Shown in pieces: positions 26,201-36,100 of a DNA stretch of 64,000 nucleotides. The DNA is taken from positions 19,668,502-19,732,501 of the forward strand of contig CM067570.1 in assembly GCA_034336665.1 (NCBI GenBank). The letters run 5' to 3'. Within the stretch, counting starts at the first letter, position 1. Each line of letters begins with the position of its first letter. The translations under genes and the position numbers were made by a program. The notes under the pieces were generated by a model, which did no database searches, was not told the DNA's origin, and was given only the letters and a program-made list of their open reading frames with translations. Source of the DNA: Luscinia megarhynchos (Eukaryota > Chordata > Aves > Passeriformes > Turdidae).

Positions 26201-27199
26201 ATTATCCACTGTGGCAGTTACTCAGATAGGAGCTGATGGAAGAGCTCACCTTGACTTTCATTGCAATGAACATGGGATTCTACTTAAGAGTATTCCATTA
26301 AAGGAGTCTTGGGATGTGGTGAGGAGAATTCTGGTCTTCTGTTCCCACTGTCTCTTCCCCATACTCATTTACATACCACTTCTGTTCAGATTTCGAGCAG
26401 ATATATAAGTAATGTTGCAAAGGGATAAGATTTGCATAGAATAATAATTACAACTGTAAAATTGTAAATGCTTCATCAGACAGTAGTTAATTTACCTGAA
26501 AATCTCCATTATTTGAAATCACTATTTTTTCTTGTTGGTTGATTTGTTTGGGGGTGTTTTGGTTGGGGTAAGGGTTGTCCTTAATCTATTTCTGAAGTAT
26601 TTATCAACTTAGAGTCTGTGGCTAGTTACATCAGACTAACTTTGCAACTTGTAAATAGTCTCCCTATTTGACTTGAAGTACTCATGCATAAAATGAAGCA
26701 TGGACCTTGCTGTATATATATTTGGGAAGATGGAATGGGCTGTTCATACAGTCCAAGTTTAGGTGGACATCCAACTTAAATGGTCTGAAATTTTCAGCAC
26801 TGTTACATCTCCTTTAACTGCACTGGCAACTTCTGGTCTTAAATCAGATGCTCTGAACTTAGATTCCTAAAATAGAGATGTGAGAAACCTCTCCAAGATT
26901 TAAAATTCTGTCCTTTATCTGGAAGAGTAATCTCTATGTATCCATACAAAATTTCTGCCTGATCATGGAGTTCACCATTGTTAAATATTTTTTGTTCCTC
27001 ATGGAAAATGATATGGATATTAGCAAGTTATAAAATAGAGACTGCAATCTGAACTTTTTTTTTCTCATTTCAGACTTACAGCCATGAAGTTTACTTTGAC
27101 AAAGACCTTGTATTACATATAGAACAGAAGCCTAACAGGAGATTCAGCTGTTATGTTTACCAAATGGTATGTGATACTGCAAAAGATGATGATTCTTAA
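11103..27199 (+). CDS. DCAF17: DCAF17, substrate receptor of a CUL4-DDB1 ubiquitin ligase (14 exons)
   Basis: DCAF17 (C2orf37) is a nucleolar/nuclear DDB1- and CUL4-associated factor; loss in humans causes Woodhouse-Sakati syndrome (established knowledge). Fourteen exons with GT-AG boundaries were read. Exons 2-14 total 1,428 bases, giving 475 residues plus TAA, close to the human length after exon 1. Recognisable blocks are FKNVWTTHS and YERGRIY (exon 2), LSWDTPQEV (5), LYLAVF-like FYLAVFQVLP and LEINKK (6), ENAFQIGG and WHYIITPNKKK (9), ASGRVVKK and DDDPEQE (12), DYEDELDLLS (13) and YSHEVYFDKDLVLHIEQKPN (14). The start is uncertain: the first-exon frame that joins exon 2 has no ATG (see finding), so 11103 marks the nearest ATG, which is out of frame by one base. 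Candidate poly(A) signals are ATTAAA at 27204 and AATAAA at 27339. Confidence 0.93.
12495..12598 (+). CDS. DCAF17: DCAF17 exon 2
   Basis: The acceptor TGTTTCAG precedes GAAAGT and the donor is ACCAG/GTAATA. It encodes ESTKFKNVWTTHSASPIAYE and RGRIYMDNYQCCIT, almost identical to the human segment. It is 104 bases long and ends in phase 2. Confidence 0.93.
13427..13830. mobile_element. Probable LTR remnant in DCAF17 intron 2
   Basis: A block with higher GC and a different texture from its surroundings. It begins near GGTAATATAAAAGGGGACC and TTTAATGAAGGCCTTCAGAG, followed by C-rich stretches. The start resembles that of the block at 27.77 kb (T-rich, then TTAATGAAGGCCTTC versus TTATTAAAAGGCCTTCG), suggesting one dispersed family. 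Passerine genomes are rich in solo LTRs of this kind (general knowledge). The family is not identified and the ends are approximate. Confidence 0.4.
14362..14452 (+). CDS. DCAF17: DCAF17 exon 3
   Basis: The acceptor CTTCTAG precedes CATTGC and the donor is CCACTG/GTAAGA. It encodes (S)IAQQPRLIYQKSKCAKSEK and IEDALLLECPL. The KCAKSEKIEDALL block matches the family. It is 91 bases long. Confidence 0.92.
15366..15508 (+). CDS. DCAF17: DCAF17 exon 4
   Basis: The acceptor TTATGTAG precedes GGGGAA and the donor is TTCAG/GTATTA. It encodes GEMLPNPSDYKASLIVLTVQ then NWLLRLSADSGEVLEKVYLA and GSCCKF. This repeats the human pattern LPNSSDYKSSLIALT and NWLLRISATTGKILEKIYLA. It is 143 bases long. Confidence 0.93.
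16321..16399 (+). CDS. DCAF17: DCAF17 exon 5
   Basis: The acceptor CAAATAG ends at 16320 and the donor CGACAG/GTAAGT follows 16399. It encodes YLSWDTPQEVMIVKSAQNKL and PAAARQ. YLSWDTPQEV is identical to the human block. It is 79 bases long. Confidence 0.93.
16552..16641 (+). CDS. DCAF17: DCAF17 exon 6
   Basis: Bounded by TTTCCCAG/GCAGGA and AAAAAG/GTAATT. It encodes AGIQQTVLFYLAVFQVLPLS and FIGMLEINKK, a hydrophobic beta-propeller-like strand pair. It is 90 bases long and in phase 0 at both ends. The intron before it is only 152 bases. Confidence 0.93.
18747..18854 (+). CDS. DCAF17: DCAF17 exon 7
   Basis: Bounded by TATTCCAG/ATTTTT and GAACAG/GTAATG. It encodes IFGNSVTDVAVSNGILIVMY and SMGLVRLYNFKAILEQ, matching the human IFGN-VTDA and GILIVMYSSGLVRLY pattern. 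It is 108 bases long. Confidence 0.93.
19309..19414 (+). CDS. DCAF17: DCAF17 exon 8
   Basis: Bounded by TATTTTAG/TTCATG and ATAACAG/GTAATT. It encodes FMEQPVDLGQEFNWNGQVGV and VGKFPFGLPCNIKIT. PFG-PCNIKIT is conserved with human. It is 106 bases long. Confidence 0.92.
20161..20185. repeat. (ATTT)n microsatellite
   Basis: About six tetranucleotide units of ATTT in DCAF17 intron 8. Confidence 0.9.
21122..21264 (+). CDS. DCAF17: DCAF17 exon 9
   Basis: Bounded by ATTTGCAG/ATACCC and GCTTTG/GTAATG. It encodes (D)TPPLLFEASSLENAFQIGG, then YPWHYIITPNKKKHKGVFHI and CSLKDNAL. This is one of the most conserved parts of the protein. It is 143 bases long. Confidence 0.95.
22633..22742 (+). CDS. DCAF17: DCAF17 exon 10
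   Basis: Bounded by CTTCTTCAG/GCAAAA and GATCAA/GTATGA. It encodes AKNGIQEMKCCSLEPDWIYF and HPDMSGRIIHVGPNLI. NGIQEM and the DWIYFHPD and SGRIIHVGPN blocks are conserved. It is 110 bases long. Confidence 0.94.
23119..23206 (+). CDS. DCAF17: DCAF17 exon 11
   Basis: Bounded by TTTTGTAG/AGTCTT and AACTGT/GTGAGT. It encodes (K)VLKLKEVKNHADQMEIAED and FTIVANRENC. EDF-I-ANREN is conserved. It is 88 bases long. Confidence 0.92.
24734..24817 (+). CDS. DCAF17: DCAF17 exon 12
   Basis: Bounded by CTCCAAAG/GTGAAC and CAAGAG/GTAACT. It encodes VNNSVTVTASGRVVKKRFTL and LDDDPEQE. VTASGRVVKK and LLDDDPEQE are conserved. It is 84 bases long. Confidence 0.93.
26163..26318 (+). CDS. DCAF17: DCAF17 exon 13
   Basis: Bounded by TTCCTAAG/ACATTC and GATGTG/GTGAGG. 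It encodes TFKIVDYEDELDLLSTVAVT then QIGADGRAHLDFHCNEHGIL and LKSIPLKESWDV. The match to the family is near-continuous. It is 156 bases long. Confidence 0.95.
27074..27199 (+). CDS. DCAF17: DCAF17 exon 14 (last) with the stop
   Basis: The acceptor CATTTCAG precedes ACTTAC. It encodes TYSHEVYFDKDLVLHIEQKP then NRRFSCYVYQMVCDTAKDDD and S, ending TAA at 27197-27199. The acidic C-terminus is shorter than the human end. The last eight codons and following UTR are the first copy of the 131-bp tandem duplication. Confidence 0.95.
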   Translation, partial: TYSHEVYFDKDLVLHIEQKPNRRFSCYVYQMVCDTAKDDDS

Positions 27200-27437
27200 T
27201 GTTATTAAAAAACCAGAAAGTGTTAAGTAAAAAAGGAGGGAGAACTTTTGTATATATTTAAGCCATAAACACCAGCGACAGAGACTTTTGGATGCTATTT
27301 AAGGATACTGCAAAAGATGATGATTCTTAGTGCTATAAAATAAATCCAGAAAGTGTTTAGTAAAAAAATGAGGGAGAATTTTTGTATATATATAAGCCAT
27401 AAACACCAGCTACAGAGACTTCTAGATGCTATTTAAG
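27173..27437 (+). repeat. Tandem duplication across the DCAF17 stop codon
   Basis: Copy 1 is 27173-27303 and copy 2 is 27304-27437. Both start GATACTGCAAAAGATGATGA and end ATGCTATTTAAG, with about one difference per 10-12 bases. Copy 1 holds the last eight DCAF17 codons, the TAA stop and UTR. Copy 2 repeats the same codons but ends in TAG, and lies in the 3' UTR. An AATAAA (27339-27344) exists only in copy 2, where copy 1 has ATTAAA (27204-27209). Confidence 0.9.
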
Positions 27438-27769
27438 GACTCCATACATAGTAGTCAACTACTCTTTTTCTGGCTGGATTTAATCTTAACACTTTTTACT
27501 ACTACATAAGGTCTTGTTTCTTTTTTTCTTTGTGACACTGTATGCTTGCCTGTAGTTCATGGCTTTTCATGTATTCACCAGTTCACCGTTAATGCTAGGT
27601 GCAGCATTTATTGATTCTCTTCAGCAATAGGATTTAAATACTGGACATCAAGAAGAAAGACATGGACTTACTTATTATCTACCATCTGCTGTGGTCTGTC
27701 TTATTTAGTTTTACCTATGCAACTCTAATGATGCCTTGAGAGGCATCCTAGAACAGAGGCTAGGAAGTG

Positions 27770-28085
27770 TTAAAGGAATAAAGTAGGTATTTATTAAAAG
27801 GCCTTCGAAGAACACAGTTTGGGATGTACAAGAGCCCAGCCATGGCTCCACCCAAGATGAATGACGGGTCACATGTTTTCACACTTCTATAAGTTTTGGT
27901 CCATTTACATACTGGGGGTTAATGGTCCAACTACAGCTTCAGGTTATAAAGTCTCATCCTCTCAGATTGCTCTTCTCAGTTCGCTGTTGTTTATACTTCT
28001 TGGGCCTGAAGCTGTAGTGGTGTCCTTGGTTCTCGGGCTGGAAAAGGATTGTTTTTTCTAACAACTATGAGGAGAACTTGCTAAC
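27770..28085. mobile_element. Probable LTR remnant downstream of DCAF17
   Basis: The block starts with AATAAAGTAGGTATTTATTA and AAAGGCCTTCGAAG and ends near CTAACAACTATGAGGAG. Its opening is like that of the element at 13.43 kb. It carries an AATAAA at 27777-27782 that could end DCAF17 transcripts. The family is unidentified and the limits approximate. Confidence 0.4.
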
Positions 28086-30754
28086 ACTTTATATGAAGTT
28101 CAGAGTTATATACTAATGCAGTACAGAATCTGGAAAATAAGAAAGCAAAAACTTAAGGCATCACTAATACAAACTGTTAATTAAAATATGTAAAACTATC
28201 TAGGATAAATTTTGTATGTAGTATGAAAATTGTAGTGTTACCATTAAACCAGTTAGACAAAATTCTCTTGGTTTTGTGTGAGAAATAAAATCACTCAGGT
28301 TTTCTGGTTGTGTATGTTTTGGTTTAAAGAGAAATATTAATAAATTATGTATTTTACTGTCTTTTAAATATATTTTTATATGTCTTTACATACATATACA
28401 TTGATTTTATTTTTTTTTAATAAAAGGAACTAGGTATCCTAGCAGAGTGAAAAGTTACAGTCATGTGATTGTTAAGAACTGCTTGGTATTGCTTAGTAAT
28501 TCATTTAGTAAACTGGGAGTACGAATGCCTTATTCATGCCTGAGTGGAGACGGAATAGTGTGGTGTTGAGGACAATATATTTTTAGGGAAGAGTAAGGGC
28601 ACACTCAGGAAGAAAAAAGGAAACATGGTAGGGAAAGCTAAAATTCACTCCACAAAGGGACTGAAGAACTCTGGCTTACTTGAGATGCTGCAGGAGAAGC
28701 AATGCATTCCACAATAGGCCTGCAGGCTCTCCAGACAGCCTCCAGTAACAGCTGCTTGCCAGAAGACAGGCAGGAAAATTATTGTGTTACCGTGTTTACT
28801 TGGATGTTCTGTATTTGTACTCATACATTGGCAATTATCCCTATTATCTTCTGGATCTGCAGTTAGTCTCAACTGTGGATGTTGCCTGCCTCTAACATGC
28901 AATTAGCAGCATGGTTGCACACATTTCCGTGCTCTGGGGCAAGGAAATCTAGGAAACTCCTGAATGTAGACACCACATTCTTCCTGTTTTAGCCCTTTGT
29001 AATGCTGCTGCCTCTTGTTTGTACTGCCTGAAAGCTGACTTGATTTCATGGCTGTCTTAGAACATTTTGTTTTGTGGACCAAAGCAGCATACTTCCAGCA
29101 TTTCTATTTCAACAAAATCACTTTTTATTTTCCACTTCACGTCTCAGTGATTGGCTCAGGACAGAGAAGCAAAAATGGGATCCCAAAAGGGCCAACCCTT
29201 TATTTGTATTTTATAAATATAGCTGTTTAGAGACCCAGGTGGAATTTCTCAGCCTAGAAACTTAAAAAAATATGAAGGAGTGACTTCTCTTGACAAGATT
29301 TGCTTTGAGCATAAAAAGAGTGGACATACTGCCTTTCTCTTGTCATTTGAGTACACACTCACTGGCAAGCCGGTGAGTGAGTGGTAGGGAAGAAAATAAG
29401 AAAGCACAAGCCAAAAAAAAACTGAAAGCAGTAAAACTTTATAATCTTGCTTTGACAATTCCAACTGTTGTCCCACAGTTCCACAACTTTGAAAAGATTC
29501 TATGAAATAATTAATAGAAAAATAACCTACAACTCACAGAAGCAAAATGTTTATAGATTGAAGATCAATTAAAGAGTTTCATTGCACAGGTAATAATGAC
29601 TGGCCTATGACTAGTATAACATTTTGGACAAAAGGTACACTATGTGCCTAATTTTATCTCAGCAAAAGCTGTTTCTAGGATGGAGAGTAAGTAAAAATCA
29701 TTTACTGGAAGAGTCTTGTTCCACAGTCACAATTTGTAATTTGCAAAGACAAATTAGTGATGTTCTCAATAGTCAAGGTCAAATGGTTCTGTTACTTAGG
29801 CATGGAACTCAGTACAAAAAAGACTAAAAGGATCATTCTGGTTTGTTTGTGCCATTCAAACACTAATTTCATGAAGTCCTTTTTCTGTATTACTCCTGGT
29901 AAGATAACTTCTACAGAGATATTTCTAAAGCTTCCACAACAGTCAGTTAAATTAGCTGCCAGAACAAAGCTGACTGGACAATCTCAGCACTTTTGTTAGT
30001 TTACAAAATGAACAGCCATCAGGTTTCTGAAAAACTCATCCAAATGCTTTAAGGGATACTGTAATTTGTCTGGAATATCCAGGTCTAAGGCTTAGATATT
30101 AAATGACTTGTCCAGTATGGAAAAAGAGATAAAGTTGTAGCTGGTAAAAGAGACTCTACTCATTCTAAGTACTGCTCTGACAAGTCAGTTATTGGTCACT
30201 TGAAACTAGAAACACTTCCTGTATTAAAAAAGTTACATCAGAAGCACAAAATAATGGTCTATGGTGACATGGAGCGTTGCTTAGGCATTTATGCACACTT
30301 ACATTTAGGCTGCTACTCTCAAAATGTATGAATAGTATAGCAATGATGGCAGCAGTTGCCAACTACCACACACGTAATACTGGCAGGAATCATTGTTACC
30401 TCTTCAAAATAATCTGTGAACCTTTGTTTTTGTTGGTCTTACTTTGTCTGTCTGCTTTGAAGTTGTTCTGGATCTGAAGTCACAGTTATTCTACATCTGA
30501 CAGTGCAGCAACCCAAAGAAAGAAGTGCATGTTAGATCATGTCCCAACAGAGCTGCTGAGAGGGAACACACACTAATGGAATTGGTAATTTACTGGGAAA
30601 ATATCATTGTCTCTAGAGGACTGAAGCTCTGGGAAAGAATAGAGATTATGAACTGCTGTAGGACCTATCCACAGTAATGGTTAACAAAAGCAGGTGTTCA
30701 TTGATCCAAGAGACTTGAAAGCTCCATACAGGATAGTTTCATTTTTATGTCAGC

Positions 30755-30764
30755 GGGGGGGGGG
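30755..30764. repeat. G10 homopolymer
   Basis: Ten consecutive G in AT-rich intergenic DNA. Confidence 0.9.
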
Positions 30765-32844
30765 TTATTTTCCAAACAGATTATCAAGTGCGTCATTCAG
30801 CCCTCAGCAGTCAACTGTATCATATTAAGTTTCCACCCCCAAGTTAACATGAAATCCACTCAGACATTGTAGCTGCGTTAAGGATTGCTTCTGATTCTGT
30901 ACCAATCTGATATTTGCACCAGGTGGGCAAGAAGAGGTGGAAGAACAGGAAATGTGGAGAAATACAGGCCTGTATGGTGCTGCCTGAAATCTCTTCTGCA
31001 TTACAGATGTTCCATAAAGAACATTTCACTTTGTCTACCAATTTATTTCGCACTTTGTACTGACTTGATTTATTTAAAAATCTCTAAGCTTTAGAATTTC
31101 TTCAATTCTATTTAAAAAAAAAATTCTTCATCATTACTTGATAAAACTAGGCTTCATATTCAGTCCAATAGAATTTTGTTGGTGCTCTTTTTATTTGCTG
31201 CCTTAACAGGGTAAACCAGTTTGAGGTATAGGAATTAATGAAAGTCTTCTGAGAGATACAGTTTTAGCTTAAGTAAAATCCACTTGAATAGAAGATTCCT
31301 AAATGGAACTGTTGGGATACTGGATGTAATCATAGCTTGTTGAAATCAGTGGGAACTGGAAGCATTTTGCAATTGGGAGATTTAGGTTCATAAGAGGCAC
31401 ATTAAAACAAACATTTATGTCAGCTTTTTAGGCTTTACAGAGACAAAAGTAAATTTTTTCTAACCATAATATTGAGATGATGTGTGCCTGATAAGATAAA
31501 GACAATCTGGCACACTTGCAAGATTATGCATGAGTGCATTCATCAGAAGATTTAAGGCTTAGATCTTCTTTTTAGGTGCTGTGACTTGTGAAATTTAACA
31601 ATACAAGTGTTCTACTTACCATTGTGAGTAGAAAGCAACCAGTTCAATCCTGAGGGCAGGTCACACCAAATCCATGCAAACTAAAGCTAAGTATCCTTAC
31701 ACAAGGACTGCTGCTCAAGTCAAGCTTTTCTTTACAATGTCAGTGTCTATTTTTAGGAGATTAAAGACAATAATGAAGAAATATATTTGCATCCTCCTCC
31801 AATCTGGCTTGGTCTTCATTTCTCTATGTAGATATTTCCAACACTTCAGTAAGTACAGTGTTTGAATTGGCAATATTCTACTGAAACTATTTTAAATGTC
31901 ATAAAACTGTTTCCTTTCATATTCTAGGCCTCAGTTTAAGTGTGAGATACCAGAGAGCTCAAATGCTAGCTAGAGTAAATAGTATTTTTTATCTCAATGA
32001 GTTAATGAACTTGTATTTCATATGCAGTTCAACACTATATATATTTTAAAAGCAATCTACTCAAATACCAGAAAATTAGTGTTAAACATATATTTGGGCA
32101 TATCCTTCTACTACATTTGACAGGCTTCAGAGCCAACTGTTCTACACCAAAACAAAAAGTAACTGCTGACTACATGATTTGACCAAACTGGTCTAATCTA
32201 TCATGTTGTATTTTTGGCAGGTTGTCTATTGTCTCTTTTGCAATTCTGTTTTGTTACCTTCTGTTTTCCTCTCTAACTTTCCTGCAATGGGTCTTTCCAT
32301 ACCTATTGGTTTTATGCATTCCTTTTCTTTGCTAGTGGATATTTGATATATTTGTGCTATCCAACAGAACAATGTCCATATCTTCCTACATACTTAGGCC
32401 AGACTCCACAAATGAAACTGGTTAGTATCTATTCTATATGTTCAGCACTCAATGAATCCAGTGAGAAAGGGGCCATCATGATGGCAAGACTGTGCTCCAT
32501 GTAAGTTTTAAGTGCACTCCTCCTCTGCGTTTTCTGTATGCGCTCTCTTCACCGTAACAGCGCTCCTGCTTTATCTCTGAGTACTTGTGACTGTGGTAGC
32601 TTATCTTTATGGCGGGTCTGTGAACTCCACAACAGCCTCTCGGCACAAAACCCGTGACCACCAGTGCTTGGCTGCCGTGGGGAGGGCAGTCGGGCTGCCA
32701 CCATGGCAGGGGACAGGCTGACACAGAAAATTTTTTTCTAAGGCGGAGTTCCGAATGCGACGGGACGCTCGGAGAGGGCAGGGTGGAGGGGCGCGGAGGA
32801 GCGCGGAGTGCCGCCCTGCTCCTGCTCCCGCCCCTGCTGCATCC

Positions 32845-32880
32845 GTCCGGTCCCGTCCCGTCCCGTCCGTCCCGTTCCCG
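32845..32880 (+). repeat. (GTCCC)n pentanucleotide tract 5' of CYBRD1
   Basis: Five to six units of GTCCC with small interruptions, about 80 bases before the CYBRD1 ATG. It is a pyrimidine-rich, Sp/KLF-like promoter tract. Confidence 0.85.
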
Positions 32881-32959
32881 CCGGGCCCGAGCCCGACCCC
32901 GCCCGGCCGCAGCTCGCCCCTCCTTCGCGGCGCTCGCTGCCGCGCACGGGGCTCGAAAG

Positions 32960-33146
32960 ATGGAGGACTACGGGCGATTCTTGGCGCTGCTAGCTTCTAC
33001 GCTGCTGGTCGGCTTCTTGTCGGTCATCCTCTCCCTCGTCTGGGTATTCCACTACCGGGAGGGGCTGAGCTGGGACGGCGGCCTTGGGGAATTCAACTGG
33101 CACCCCGTCCTCATCATCACGGGCTTCGTCTTCATCCAGGGCATCG
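32960..33146 (+). CDS. CYBRD1: CYBRD1 exon 1 (coding part)
   Basis: ATG at 32960-32962. It encodes [40 protein letters not shown] and [19 protein letters not shown], ending GGCATCG/GTGCGT in phase 1. It includes membrane segments 1-2 and heme ligand H48. Confidence 0.97.
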
Positions 33147-36100
33147 GTGCGTCGGGGACCTGGGTGGGCGCGGAGCTGCGGGGAGCCGGGCCTGCCTGGG
33201 GCCGGGGCCGGGCCGGGGCCGCGGGGCGCGGGAGGCTCCGGGCGGAGCTGCCGGGGCGGCCCCGGCCGGTAGCGGTGACAGCGGGAGCGCGGCAATCGGT
33301 CCGCAGTTTAGGGAAGCCAGCACTCCCGCAGAAGGGACAAAGAGCCCCTTGTAATAAGCCAAAACTGCTACATATGAGGTTTGGGTTGTTTTGGGGTTTT
33401 TTTTCTGCAAGCACTTGTTTATCCTGGTACGGGGATTGCCGTGTACTTTGAGTAATGCTTGCGAGGTGTGTTTTTCCTAGGCAGCTGGAATTTATGCAAG
33501 TTGAAAATCGAAATGCCAGAAATGCTGCCCTCTTTTGGCATTCTTCCATGTCCCAAGAAGAGAAAGGGAAGTTCAGTACCACAGAAGCTTGATCCAGGAG
33601 CAGGGTTTTTGCCAAAGAAAATGTAGCAACACAAGCACTATTAAAATGCTTCAGGCTGGACTTAGGATGAATTGTTTTGTAAAGTATATCTCTTAAATTA
33701 ATAATTTCTTCTGTTGCTTAAATAACATATAATTATTAAGATTCAGGGTTGGTTTTTCCGCCCCAAATTTCTCTAAGAGCGTATGAACTTTGGATTTCAT
33801 AGAGTTCAGTCGTGGACTAACATTTTCCCATTACACTTCCAACCAGTCAAAAGGCTGAAAGATGCTGAAGGCTGTCTAGCATTGGCTATGAAGAGAATAT
33901 TGTAACTGTTAATTTTTGTTTTTCAGTGGGAGTGGGGCTGTTCTCAGCCTTCTTGCAGCTTCAAGCTGCAAACTACTATTGAGCAATAAACCATATTTTG
34001 AAGCTGTTTTACATAATATTGCTCAATAGAATAGGAAGTGTAATTTCAGGCTATAAATAAGCAATGAAAACCACCTGTTGACTTCACTAAGATCTATACT
34101 ACTTAATGTGCTCAATCTATTTTTTAATATAAGCATAGAACTTTTGAAGAAAATAGGGAGAGGGTTTTTGCAACTTTTTCCTATGTATTTTCTACTTTTT
34201 TCCTCTGAAGCTCAGTTTTTTCTCTGTGTCACAGAGAAAGAGGGCTGCCCCAAGCCCTGTATAAGTAACGTAAAGTAATATATGTATATATGTAAAGTAA
34301 GTGAAAGTTTACCATAGCTACGAAACCACATGCATACAAGGAATTCACTAATAATACAGCATCATTTAGGGAGGAAGTCCTATTACATAATAGGAAAAGC
34401 AAAGTTGGAGACTGAAGGGGTTTGTAAAAAAATAAATCAGATGAAATACCAACAGGTAAGATACCACTGTGAATCTGATTCAAATTTGGCTGATGAAATT
34501 CTGCCACTGAATTCAAAGCAATTTGAATGAGAGTGGGAAATCAGATACCTCTTTGGACACGTACAAGAAAAAAGAAGTCTTTAAGTAGTTTAATGTAGAA
34601 AGGCGTAGCTAAAAAAAACGAGTAAATTTGAGTAGAGGATTTTAAATAATAACTAAACCAATTTTTTCTTGAGTTTATATACAAAGGACAGAAATGTTGT
34701 ATTGTTGGTCAGTAACTCTAGAATTTTGCCCTGTTCATTTGCAAAAGGACAGATGTCTCATATAAAGATACTGCAAGATAACTCTGCCCTGTGTGATGTG
34801 TTTTAAAATCATACTTCAAAACAGGAGTAAGATCTGAGTAAAAAAGCTCAGTCTAGGCTGTCAAATTTCTTAACAGTAGTAGAGATGTTCTGCCTTGAGA
34901 AAGTTCTTCACAAGTTGCTTTAACATGTCACCACCAAACATTCTAATTGTGTATGTGCTTTTAACCTAGGCTGTTTTAATTTTGACTTGAAATTACACAT
35001 CACTTCTGAATAAGTTTTTAAGAGCTTGTACTCACTGAAAGGTGAATTCCTTCTCTCCCGTTTTTTTCCCAGATTGTCCTCTTTTCTCCTGCAGATCTGA
35101 AAAGCACCACTTATGAGAAAGGCAGGGAGAAGCACAGAAGGAAGTGGTGATGGGGAAATAAAACTTTTATTTCTTGGAGTAAACTTGTCAAGAAGCAGCT
35201 TTAGGTTAAGTTATTCTTATGGACCATCTGGAATTAGATCAATGGATATTATTGTTTTGTTCAGACTGGACAAAACACAATCTGCTAGAGTTATTAATTC
35301 AAGTATAGGCAAAACTTCCCTACATTCGACTAACAGTGGTGGAAGACTTGTATTTGTTAAATGCTTTTGTCCCTAAAGTCAGATTATGATTCCCTGATGC
35401 TGAAGAGCATTTTCACATTCAAAGTAGTCTAACTGATATCAATGTAATAGACAGTCATATAAGTATCTATGCAAATAGAGAATAGCATTATCCACAGTTG
35501 GCAAAGAGAATAAATATTATAAAATACACACCTTCTCAATAAATGATCTTCTCAACATAAGAATCAGGCTATATTGTTCCAATCTGACTAGTAGCAGAAA
35601 AATCAAAATCCTTTGCCAAATCCCTGTTTGATCAATTTAATGACTGAGGAAAAGATGACACCACATTATTTACTCGGGTATTTTTTGAAACACGCTTAAT
35701 TTTGTGGGATATTTTATAATTGAGGAAAAAAATCCCTTAAAAGCTGTATTGAAGCCTCAGTTGTATTCTCATAGTATGCTATGCTAAGTGTATGAGGAAA
35801 AGCCTTTTAATAGACTTTTTAGAAGACTTAAGGTTAGATTTTGCTGAAATTTACGATGTAACTGTGAATTAATTATGCATAATTATTAATATCTGAATAA
35901 TTAATATCCTATAAGGCCTAAAATCTTGATTCTCTTCTTTCTTCAGCTATTATTGTGTACAGATTGCCTTGGACCTGGAAGTGCAGCAAACTCCTAATGA
36001 AGTTCATACATGCTGGATTAAATACCATAGCTATGATTCTTGCAATTGTTTCTATGGTAGCCGTGTTTGAATTCCACAACGCCAAGAACATTCCTAACAT

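Larger units (their letters stand above)
11266..27073 (+). other. DCAF17: DCAF17 introns
   Basis: Thirteen introns, from 152 bases (before exon 6) to about 2 kb. They hold a probable LTR remnant in intron 2 (13.43-13.83 kb) and an (ATTT)n run in intron 8 (20161-20185). Otherwise they are AT-rich sequence in which I recognise nothing. An antisense frame of 139 codons across exon 9 has no visible homology. Confidence 0.8.
27438..32640. other. Intergenic DCAF17-CYBRD1
   Basis: About 5.2 kb of mostly AT-rich sequence without a recognisable gene. It includes the rest of the DCAF17 3' UTR (end unknown), an LTR-like block at 27.77-28.08 kb and a run of ten G at 30755-30764. The short open frames show no homology. 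Confidence 0.75.
32640..33310 (+). promoter_or_regulatory. CYBRD1: CpG island and promoter of CYBRD1
   Basis: GC- and CpG-rich DNA brackets the CYBRD1 start codon. Just upstream is a GTCCC-type pentanucleotide tract (32845-32880) in the likely 5' UTR or core promoter. No TATA box was seen. No clear RCGTG hypoxia element was found in the 300 bases before the ATG, although CYBRD1 is a HIF-2 target in mammals. Confidence 0.8.

Noticed and set aside
32654..33615. Frames of up to 265 codons around CYBRD1 exon 1
   Set aside because: One is simply the CYBRD1 exon frame read through its 5' UTR and the donor. The others are GC-rich shadows.
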